Of a stretch of DNA of 5,573 nucleotides, positions 1 to 5,573 are shown in pieces. Both the position numbers and the translations under genes were made by a program. This DNA is from DAOTUL01 sp034437435 (GTDB lineage: Bacteria > Chloroflexota > Anaerolineae > Aggregatilineales > Phototrophicaceae), in the NCBI GenBank assembly GCA_964417785.1, contig CAYQJO010000278.1, positions 1 to 5,573 of the forward strand, read 5' to 3'. Below the pieces are notes generated by a model that had not been told where the DNA came from, made no database searches, and saw only the letters and a list, made by a program, of their open reading frames with translations. Each line of letters opens with the position of its first letter. Position 1 is the first letter of the stretch.

Positions 1-1
1 G

Positions 2-2647
2 ACGCTGTGGGGATTGGCGCTGTATCTGGTGGCACCCTATCCCATGCGCGATCTGGCCCTGCTGGCGGTCGCGCTGGCGCTGACCGGATGGCTCCACCGG
101 GCGGCAATCCCCCAACCAGCGTTGACCGGCGGCGCGGCGGCGCTCGTCGTCCTGGCGCTCACGCTGTCACCGGGTATTCTGCCCGCCGATGCCGGTGAGT
201 ATCAGGTGGTAGCCGCCGAGTTCGGTATCGCCCATCCACCCGGCTATCCTTTATATACGCTGCTTTCCGGCACCTTCGCCCGCCTGATCCCGTTGGAGAC
301 GATGGCATGGCGGGTCAACCTATTCTCGGCATTGATCGGAGCGCTGGCAGTGGCCGTCACGGTGCATATGGTCCGCCGCGAAACGCGCAATGATTGGTCC
401 GGTCTGCTGGCAGGCGCGGTGCTGCTGACGGCGACGACCTTCTGGATGACCGCCACCCAGGCCAGCATCCGCCCACCGACGGTGTTGTTCACGGCGCTGA
501 TGCTGGAAGCGGCGCTGGCATATCGGCATGCGGCGGGCCGGTTTGCGCTGCTGCGATTCGGTCTGGCCGCCGGATTTGGTGTGGCCCATCACGGATCGAT
601 TTTCTTCATCGGGCTGGTTTTTGCCCTGTGGATGGCGCTGGCCGGGTGGCGACACTGGCGGCAGTGGTGGATCGCGCTGGCAGCGGCACTGGCCGGACTG
701 CTGCCCATCGTCTATTTACCCCTGCGCGATGGGGCCTTCCTGGCACCGGAATATATCACCACGCTGGATGGGCTGCGCTACCATGTGCTGGCGCAAGGCT
801 TCGCCGGGGATATGTTCGCACTGGCAAGACCGGACCTACTGGCCGACCGTGTGCAGGTGATGATCGAGGTGTTTCGACTGCAATGGCCGCTGGTGATTTT
901 GCTGCTGGCGCTGGTCGGGTTGATTATCACGCTGGTGCGGGATCGCTGGCTCGGAAGCATGCTGCTGGTGGCGCTGGCGGTGCATACCTTTGTCGCGGGG
1001 ACCTATCGCGCTCCGCAGATCGTAGAATATACGTTACCGGCGTATCTGGTGCTGGCGGTTTCGGTGTCAGGCGGACGCGCCCTTGCGCGTCCCTACGGAC
1101 CGGACGATATTCAGGTCGATGGGTCCAGGTCAGGCGGACGCGCCCTTGCGCGTCCCTACATTGATGGGACTCTTCTTCCCATGATGTTCGCGGCGCTTAC
1201 CCTTTTCGGGGTCATGGTCGGTTTTGAGCGCGGATTGACCACCATGCGGCGGCTGGCATCGGTAGAGGAAGCGCGGATCATGGCCGAGCGGGCGCTGGAT
1301 CAGGCCGATGACGGGACGATCATTCTATCCAACTGGCACCGGGTAACACCCATCTGGTATCTGCAACAAGTGGAGAACACGGGGCGCGATAATCCGGCCT
1401 ACTATGTGGCCTCGTCCGGTCGATTCAGCACCCCGATGGACGAATGGGCCGCCGCCATCAGCGAAAACATGGTGAGCGCTTCGGTCGTGGTGACACAGCA
1501 CTTCCCGGAGACCTTTCGCTTCCTGCCCTACCCCATTGAGAACGATATTGTGCGCCAGCAGCCACGCCCTGCCGGTACAGCGGAACCGATCTACCGCACT
1601 GGTCCGGCGGCACTGACCGGCGCGGACTTCCCGGCAGCATCCGGCAGCGGCGAGACCGTCAGCGTGACATTGGACTGGCGGTTGGAGCAGGCCGTCGATT
1701 TCGGCACGCTGACCGGCTATATTCATCTGGGTGCGGCTGATGCGCCGCCGCTGGCTCAAATTGATCTACCCTTGCAGGTCAACGCCGCCGGAAGTGTGCG
1801 TATCCGTTACGATCTGTTCATCCCGCCGACCGTCCCGCCAGGGACGTGGCCGGTTTTCGCCGGGGCCTATGGACCGGATGGCGGTGCGCCGCGAGTGCAA
1901 ATCGGCACGATAGATGTGGGACCGGCGGCCTATCCACTACCGACACAGCACCCACTCCATATCGATATGGGCGCGGCAACTTTGCGCGGATGGGATTACG
2001 ATACCTCACAGCCGGAGGCCGCCCGGTTGTATCTGCATTGGCAGATAGACGATGGGTTCACCGTGCGGGTAGCTGACAGCGGCGATCAGGTCATCTCGAC
2101 ACAGACAGCATATCCTCATACCGGACGGCCAGAGACTGACAGCGGACGGCCAGAGACTGACAGCGGACGGCCAGAGACTGACAGCGGACGGCCAGAAGGC
2201 CGTCCCTACTGGACGAGCGCCCATGTGCTGCCGCCCAATCTCGTCGACGATCTGCGTGTTGAGGTGGTTCACAATGATGAGGTGGCCGGGTCCATGCGGC
2301 TGCCCACCCTGCCCCACGATGAACGTTATGTCATCTTTGGCGATCTGGCCGCGCTGGTGGGATGGGACCTGGAAGCACGCGCTGATGGCACCTATCGCCT
2401 GACGCTGGACTGGCTGGCGGCGGGCGCATCGCACAGCGAAATCGCCATGAGCTTCGGCGCGGCGTTTGGCGATACCCCGCCGATCACCGATGCCATTCCC
2501 ACCACCAAATGGGCTTACGGTCACCGGATTCGCAGTGTGCAGACGTTTCAATCACAGCCGACAGACCTCAGCCTGTACGACAGCTTTACCGGGCGTTTTC
2601 TCTACGCTGCTGTATCCGGTGGAATTTCCCTGATCTTATCGTTATAA
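2..2647 (+). CDS. DUF2723 (TMEM260-like) polytopic membrane protein, putative glycosyltransferase, 5'-partial
   Basis: The frame is open from base 2 to the TAA at 2645-2647, giving 881 visible residues; numbering here counts from base 2. The ATG at 44 and TTG at 14 lack a well-placed Shine-Dalgarno, so the true start is probably upstream. The N-terminal signature fits DUF2723: D63-A-G-E66, then H78-P-P-G-Y-P-L-Y85, then R-V-N106-L-F-S, with a later H196-H197 and a YLPLR motif. About twelve hydrophobic segments are visible, near 17-33, 43-61, 107-123, 134-152, 160-174, 182-195, 199-216, 222-240, 296-313, 316-333, 342-356 and 390-409. The family includes human TMEM260, a protein O-mannosyltransferase; D63/E66 in the first outer loop are plausible catalytic or metal-site acids by analogy with GT-C enzymes (inference). 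Residues 410-881 are soluble and beta-rich, with three similar Trp-centred stretches (W559, W680, W804). Two in-frame repeat insertions occur at residues 356-386 and 708-736. Donor and acceptor are unknown. Confidence 0.85.
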   Translation, partial: TLWGLALYLVAPYPMRDLALLAVALALTGWLHRAAIPQPALTGGAAALVVLALTLSPGILPADAGEYQVVAAEFGIAHPPGYPLYTLLSGTFARLIPLETMAWRVNLFSALIGALAVAVTVHMVRRETRNDWSGLLAGAVLLTATTFWMTATQASIRPPTVLFTALMLEAALAYRHAAGRFALLRFGLAAGFGVAHHGSIFFIGLVFALWMALAGWRHWRQWWIALAAALAGLLPIVYLPLRDGAFLAPEYITTLDGLRYHVLAQGFAGDMFALARPDLLADRVQVMIEVFRLQWPLVILLLALVGLIITLVRDRWLGSMLLVALAVHTFVAGTYRAPQIVEYTLPAYLVLAVSVSGGRALARPYGPDDIQVDGSRSGGRALARPYIDGTLLPMMFAALTLFGVMVGFERGLTTMRRLASVEEARIMAERALDQADDGTIILSNWHRVTPIWYLQQVENTGRDNPAYYVASSGRFSTPMDEWAAAISENMVSASVVVTQHFPETFRFLPYPIENDIVRQQPRPAGTAEPIYRTGPAALTGADFPAASGSGETVSVTLDWRLEQAVDFGTLTGYIHLGAADAPPLAQIDLPLQVNAAGSVRIRYDLFIPPTVPPGTWPVFAGAYGPDGGAPRVQIGTIDVGPAAYPLPTQHPLHIDMGAATLRGWDYDTSQPEAARLYLHWQIDDGFTVRVADSGDQVISTQTAYPHTGRPETDSGRPETDSGRPETDSGRPEGRPYWTSAHVLPPNLVDDLRVEVVHNDEVAGSMRLPTLPHDERYVIFGDLAALVGWDLEARADGTYRLTLDWLAAGASHSEIAMSFGAAFGDTPPITDAIPTTKWAYGHRIRSVQTFQSQPTDLSLYDSFTGRFLYAAVSGGISLILSL
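1066..1159. repeat. Pair of identical 31-bp palindromic elements within the coding sequence
   Basis: Two identical 31-bp copies lie at 1066-1096 and 1129-1159, offset by 63 bp (21 codons). Each holds a perfect inverted repeat: GGACGCGC, loop CCTT, GCGCGTCC (1073-1092 and 1136-1155), followed by CTAC. Each is read in frame as Gly-Arg-Ala-Leu-Ala-Arg-Pro-Tyr. The 32 bp between them encode a polar stretch, roughly GPDDIQVDGSR. The pair sits between two hydrophobic segments (about 342-356 and 390-409), so the extra residues should fall in a loop. The stem, tail and frame match those of the element at 2185-2209. Confidence 0.9.
2122..2196. repeat. 21-bp in-frame tandem repeat (GRPETDS), 3 full units plus a partial
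   Basis: Full 21-bp units start at 2122, 2143 and 2164 and appear identical. A partial fourth begins at 2185 and diverges after CGGACGGCCAGA. The period is seven codons, so the frame is kept; the protein reads Gly-Arg-Pro-Glu-Thr-Asp-Ser three times (residues 708-728), then Gly-Arg-Pro-Glu-Gly-Arg-Pro-Tyr. Identity between units suggests recent slippage or duplication. The stretch CTGACAGCGG also occurs once upstream at 2073-2082 in the same frame (Asp-Ser-Gly) and may have contributed to the unit. Confidence 0.93.
2185..2209. repeat. Palindromic element ending the tandem array, related to the 1066-1159 pair
   Basis: GGACGGCC (2186-2193), loop AGAA (2194-2197) and GGCCGTCC (2198-2205) form a perfect 8-bp stem with a 4-nt loop, followed by CTAC (2206-2209). 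The geometry, the outer stem bases GGACG/CGTCC, the preceding C, the CTAC tail and the reading frame are the same as in the two upstream copies. Only the inner stem and loop differ. The product is Gly-Arg-Pro-Glu-Gly-Arg-Pro-Tyr. That this is one family of elements is inference from the shared design. Confidence 0.8.
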
Positions 2648-2648
2648 T
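2643..2648 (+). promoter_or_regulatory. Possible internal -10 box (TATAAT) overlapping the DUF2723 stop codon
   Basis: A perfect TATAAT overlaps the TAA stop of the upstream gene. At 17-bp spacing the -35 position (2620-2625, TGGAAT) matches TTGACA at only three of six bases. A start near 2655 would leave a leader of about 30 nt that still holds the Shine-Dalgarno at 2673. It could give the downstream two genes a promoter of their own, but with a poor -35 it may also be chance in an AT-richer gap. Confidence 0.4.
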
Positions 2649-2672
2649 ATGCGCGTTCTGGTTGGAACTATC

Positions 2673-2678
2673 GGAAGG
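2673..2678 (+). promoter_or_regulatory. Ribosome binding site GGAAGG for the LysM surface protein gene
   Basis: GGAAGG lies 7 nt before the ATG at 2686. This spacing, and the classical signal peptide that begins exactly at that ATG, fix the start there rather than at in-frame codons further upstream, which would overlap the DUF2723 gene and add 59 residues unlike a signal peptide. Confidence 0.8.
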
Positions 2679-2685
2679 TCTGATA

Positions 2686-4221
2686 ATGCGGCGACTAAGT
2701 GTACTGTTGATGGGACTGATGCTGGTCCTGATTTTCGCTCCGCATGTTGCAGCACAAACCAACACATTGACAAATCCGGGCATGGAACCGCCCTATAACG
2801 GATCGCCTCTGCGCTATGCAGCCAACGGCTGGAATATCTGGGTCGGCGGCGGCAGCCCGGACTTCTACCCGGAGGAGTTCGGATCGGTCCGCTCCGGCAC
2901 CCGCTCACAGGCGATTTTGACCGGTTTTGAGACATTCACCGCTGCTGTCTACCAGACGGTGACCACCATCCCGGCAGGATCACAGGTGCGAGCTTCAGCT
3001 TATGCACAGATTTTTGTCTCCGGCTCAGAAGAGGCCAGCGCGACCGAATCGCGGATGCGGATCGGCATTGACCCTAACGGCGGCACCAACCCCAACGACG
3101 GGGATGTGGTCTGGTCGGGCGAACAGCACATCCGCAACGGGCAGTCCGTCGGTGATGCCGCCTGGGCCACCAACTACAGTCAGGTTAGCGTGACCGCAAC
3201 CACAACCGGTCCGAGCGTGACCGTCTTCCTGTGGGGGACTCAGCAGTGGGCGGCCACCGAACACCGGCAGTTCTGGGATGATGCGTCGCTGGTCGTAGTC
3301 GAAGAAGGCGACGGCACCGTGCCTGAAGGCGAAGACGGCAACGCTGAACAACCCTCCGTACCCGTGTTTGAATCGTCGTTTGCGGTGCCGGCTGGCGCAC
3401 GCGAGGACGGTTCGATTGTCCATACAGTCGGCGAAGGCAACACCCTGTTCGCCATCGCCGTCGCCTACGGCATCACGGTCGATGAAATCCGCGAGTTGAA
3501 CCCCGACATCGGCGAAGGCCGGTTCATCCGGCCCGGTCAGGAGTTATTGATCCGTCCGCCGACCGGCGCATCAGCCCAGACGGAAGAAGTCACCGCCGAA
3601 CCAACACAGCCGCCACCAGCCGAGGGTCAGGGGGCGGCACCGACAATCCCGCCTTTGCAGCCGACAATCGCACCGACCTTCACCCCGGCGGTTGATCCCA
3701 CAACGGCACCACCGGCTCCGGTGGAAGTGGCCGACGCGGGCGACACCGACGCTGATGTGACCGCCGTCTGCGTGAATATGTTCGACGATCTGAACTTGAA
3801 CCGGGTGCAGGAAGCCGGTGAGAATCCGCTGCCGGGCGGCACCATCAGCCTGCTGCAAGACGGCACACCCGTCCAGTCGTTCGTGACCGATGGCTCACCG
3901 GCCAGCCTGTGCTTTGACGATATCCAGGCCGGGGAATACACAGCCACGGCCAGCCCACCGGCGGGCTACGGCCTGACCACCCCGGACCAGCTCAGGGTGC
4001 GGGTGGTAGCCGGTACACAGTTGAATGTCAATTTCGGTGCAGCCCAGGACGCGGGCGCAGCCCAGCCGCCACCAGCGGATACCGGCGACGCACTGGTCGA
4101 GGAGACCACCCCGTCCAGCAGCGACAGTGAGATGATAGAAAATCTCGGTATGCTGGTCTTCGGTCTGGCGGGGGTGGTCTTTGTGGGCGGTCTGGTCGCC
4201 ACCCTGCTGCTGCGGCAGTAA
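2686..4221 (+). CDS. Secreted, membrane-anchored LysM protein with CBM-like and SdrD_B/CnaB-like modules
   Basis: This 511-residue protein is exported. Residues 1-23 are a signal peptide with a basic start, a Leu/Met-rich core and likely cleavage at VAA|QT. Residues about 26-204 resemble a beta-sandwich carbohydrate-binding module, opening with LTNPGME and closing with F196-W-D-D-A-S-L202, as in CBM4/9-like folds. Residues 244-289 are a LysM domain (IVHTVGEGNTLFAIA, then ELNP and IRPGQELLI), which usually binds peptidoglycan or related GlcNAc polymers. A Pro/Thr-rich linker spans about 291-360. Residues 361-451 resemble SdrD_B or CnaB surface modules: the segment from D367 to E379 matches the acidic turn of that family, and C362 and C409 could form a disulphide. 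A transmembrane helix (487-509) ends in only Arg-Gln, so nearly the whole protein is outside the membrane. The likely role is binding or organising cell-wall glycan; the ligand is unknown. Confidence is high for LysM and moderate for the flanking modules. Confidence 0.9.
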   Translation: MRRLSVLLMGLMLVLIFAPHVAAQTNTLTNPGMEPPYNGSPLRYAANGWNIWVGGGSPDFYPEEFGSVRSGTRSQAILTGFETFTAAVYQTVTTIPAGSQVRASAYAQIFVSGSEEASATESRMRIGIDPNGGTNPNDGDVVWSGEQHIRNGQSVGDAAWATNYSQVSVTATTTGPSVTVFLWGTQQWAATEHRQFWDDASLVVVEEGDGTVPEGEDGNAEQPSVPVFESSFAVPAGAREDGSIVHTVGEGNTLFAIAVAYGITVDEIRELNPDIGEGRFIRPGQELLIRPPTGASAQTEEVTAEPTQPPPAEGQGAAPTIPPLQPTIAPTFTPAVDPTTAPPAPVEVADAGDTDADVTAVCVNMFDDLNLNRVQEAGENPLPGGTISLLQDGTPVQSFVTDGSPASLCFDDIQAGEYTATASPPAGYGLTTPDQLRVRVVAGTQLNVNFGAAQDAGAAQPPPADTGDALVEETTPSSSDSEMIENLGMLVFGLAGVVFVGGLVATLLLRQ

Positions 4222-4228
4222 TCCAGCC

Positions 4229-5573
4229 ATGACGATATTGCAAACGGGTACGCCGCGGCGTACCCACCCCTTGTTCTTGCTGGCGCTGGTGTTTATGCTG
4301 GCGGCTTGCGTTCAACAGAACCCGATCATCGTCTATGTGACCCCGACACCGGGTGCAACGGCGGTCTCAGCGACGCAGCCGACCGAGACACCCACTAACA
4401 CCAGCGTACCACCGACGAACACACCGGTCCCGCCATCGGCGACGGCCACAGCCACCCAGACGACGATCCCACCCAGCGCGACACCCTCCCCCACCCATAC
4501 ACCGCTGCCGCCGTCGGATACGCCGACCAGCACAATCGATACTGAGGCGCAGGATTTCGGCCCCCTCATCGGGACGGATTATGTGCTGCCAACGCTGCCG
4601 CCGCCACCGACTGCCGCTCCGCCGGAGGTGCAGGGACAGGCGGAACTGCCCGAAGGCGCACTGGACCCGGCGTTCATGGGCATCCAGATCGACGCCAACC
4701 GGCAGCGACCGGCATGGGCTTACGCGATGGACCGCACCTCGCAGCTTGGTGTCGGATGGATCAAGTTGCAGGTGAACTGGAACAACTACCAGCGCGAAAG
4801 CGTGGATCAGGCTCCGGGTCCGGCGATGGAGGAACTCTCGGACCTGCTGAATGTGGCGGAGGAGCGCGGGATCAATGTATTGGTGAGTATCGCCAAAGCC
4901 CCGCCCTGGGCGCGGTCCACTGATGTCGAGGACGGCCCGCCGGATGATCCGCAGGTGCTGGCGGATTTCATCGTGTGGTTGTTCAACCAGCGCAGCGGCT
5001 TCACCATTGACGCCATCGAAATCTGGAACGAGCCGAATCTGGCGCGGGAATGGCGCGGGCAGCCGCTCAACGGGCAGTCGTACATGCGCTATTTCGACGC
5101 CGGGTATCAGGCGGTCAAGTCGGTGGCTCCGCAGGTGCGGATCGTGACGGCGGGATTGGCCCCCACCGGGGACACGAATGTCTCCCGTGATGACCGGGCT
5201 TACCTGCGCGAGATGTATGCGGCGGGGTTGGGCAATTACACCGATGTCGCGATTGGCGTGCATCCCTACGGTTGGTCGAACGCACCGGACGCCCGCTGCT
5301 GCAATACCATCGAGGGGCGCGGCTGGGATGATGATCCGCATTTTTTCTTTCTGGAGAACATTGACGATTACTACGCTGTGATGCGCGAGAACGGGCATGG
5401 CGAGCGGCAGATGTGGGTGACGGAGTTCGGCTGGTCCACCTGGGATGGCTATACTGGCGCACCGGCGGAGGAATGGCAGACCTACCTCAACCGCTGGGAC
5501 CAGGGCAATTACATCCTGCGGGCGTTCCAGATCGGGCAGGAGCGGCCTGAGATCGGCGTGATGTTCCTGTGGA
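4229..5573 (+). CDS. Lipoprotein glycoside hydrolase, clan GH-A TIM barrel, 3'-partial
   Basis: From the ATG at 4229 the frame stays open to the window end, giving 448 residues and no stop. The start lies 7 nt after the previous stop with no clear Shine-Dalgarno, so translational coupling is likely. Residues 1-26 are a lipoprotein signal peptide with lipobox L24-A-A-C27. A Thr/Pro-rich stalk covers about 37-103, followed by a looser linker to about 148. The catalytic domain begins near M150 (MGIQIDAN). It carries WNEPN, with E268 as the likely acid/base, H345-P-Y-G, and TEFGW, with E399 as the likely nucleophile; these are the paired glutamates of clan GH-A (GH5, GH39 and similar). The barrel looks nearly complete at the window edge. 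It probably cleaves a beta-linked polysaccharide at the outer face of the membrane. The exact family and substrate cannot be told. A Cys pair (C357-C358) occurs in a loop after the HPYG strand. Confidence 0.9.
   Translation, partial: MTILQTGTPRRTHPLFLLALVFMLAACVQQNPIIVYVTPTPGATAVSATQPTETPTNTSVPPTNTPVPPSATATATQTTIPPSATPSPTHTPLPPSDTPTSTIDTEAQDFGPLIGTDYVLPTLPPPPTAAPPEVQGQAELPEGALDPAFMGIQIDANRQRPAWAYAMDRTSQLGVGWIKLQVNWNNYQRESVDQAPGPAMEELSDLLNVAEERGINVLVSIAKAPPWARSTDVEDGPPDDPQVLADFIVWLFNQRSGFTIDAIEIWNEPNLAREWRGQPLNGQSYMRYFDAGYQAVKSVAPQVRIVTAGLAPTGDTNVSRDDRAYLREMYAAGLGNYTDVAIGVHPYGWSNAPDARCCNTIEGRGWDDDPHFFFLENIDDYYAVMRENGHGERQMWVTEFGWSTWDGYTGAPAEEWQTYLNRWDQGNYILRAFQIGQERPEIGVMFLW
4246..4265. repeat. 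20-bp perfect palindrome inside the start of the hydrolase gene
   Basis: GGGTACGCCG is followed directly by its reverse complement CGGCGTACCC, 17 nt after the A of the start codon. As RNA it could fold into an 8-bp stem with a CGCG loop, close enough to the start to affect initiation; as DNA it could be a dimer-binding site. It encodes residues 6 to 13, the basic region of the signal peptide, so coding constraint may explain part of it. Confidence 0.6.

Noticed and set aside
394..1164. 256-codon + strand open frame inside the DUF2723 gene
   Set aside because: It is an alternative frame of a clear membrane-protein gene; its product is Gly/Ala/Arg-rich without domains or membrane segments.
2122..2196. 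Tandem array as a CRISPR
   Set aside because: Units are 21 bp, directly adjacent with no spacers, and read in frame inside a gene.
2006..2551. 181-codon minus-strand open frame spanning the tandem repeat
   Set aside because: Its length is helped by the stop-free repeat; no ribosome binding site or domain is seen, and it lies opposite a confident gene.
2509..2685. Longer upstream start for the LysM protein
   Set aside because: It would overlap the DUF2723 gene and put 59 unlike residues before a good signal peptide; the ATG at 2686 has GGAAGG at 7 nt.
4201..4228. Small GC-rich hairpin (CTGC/GCAG) at the end of the LysM gene as a terminator
   Set aside because: The stem is about 4 bp, there is no T tract, and the next gene starts 7 bases after the stop codon.
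4367..5398. Long minus-strand open frame of 343 codons opposite the glycoside hydrolase
   Set aside because: Its codons align exactly with those of the + strand gene, a common by-product of GC-rich codon use. The product is Arg/His-rich with no recognisable domain, while the + strand has a lipobox and GH-A motifs.

Overview
This GC-rich window reads almost entirely as three genes on the + strand, close together and probably co-transcribed. The style of the proteins suggests a bacterium of the phylum Chloroflexota, perhaps an Anaerolineae-like lineage. The grounds are a lipoprotein with a long Thr/Pro-rich stalk, a DUF2723 membrane protein with a large beta-rich C-terminal half, and a LysM surface protein with a Pro/Thr linker. 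This is inference from protein style; there is no rRNA or other marker gene to confirm it.

Layout. (1) Positions 2-2647 hold the 3' part of a polytopic membrane protein of the DUF2723 (TMEM260-like, putative glycosyltransferase) family. It has about twelve hydrophobic segments followed by roughly 470 residues of soluble, beta-sandwich-like sequence. Its 5' end lies outside the window. (2) After a 38-base gap with a perfect TATAAT box and a good Shine-Dalgarno sequence, positions 2686-4221 encode a secreted, membrane-anchored protein: signal peptide, carbohydrate-binding-like module, LysM, Pro/Thr linker, SdrD_B/CnaB-like module and C-terminal transmembrane helix. (3) Seven bases later, a lipoprotein glycoside hydrolase of clan GH-A starts at 4229 and runs off the right edge. 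It has no stop codon in the window, so a search restricted to closed reading frames would miss it.

How the genes may work together. All three products are predicted to sit in or outside the cytoplasmic membrane, and all relate to carbohydrate: one putative glycosyl transfer protein, one glycan-binding surface protein and one surface-tethered glycosidase. A cell-envelope or exopolysaccharide role is the natural reading, but no substrate can be read from the sequence.

The most unusual feature is a set of short palindromic elements inside the first gene. Two identical 31-bp copies (1066-1096 and 1129-1159) and a diverged relative (2185-2209, at the end of a 21-bp tandem repeat starting at 2122) share an 8-bp stem, a 4-nt loop and the tail CGTCCCTAC. 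All are translated in the same frame, each ending in Arg-Pro-Tyr, and all fall in predicted loops. They look like protein-coding palindromic insertions, comparable in concept to the Rickettsia palindromic elements. A separate 20-bp perfect palindrome lies just inside the third gene. No RNA gene, CRISPR array, transposase or convincing terminator was seen, and no gene-free stretch exceeds 40 bases.
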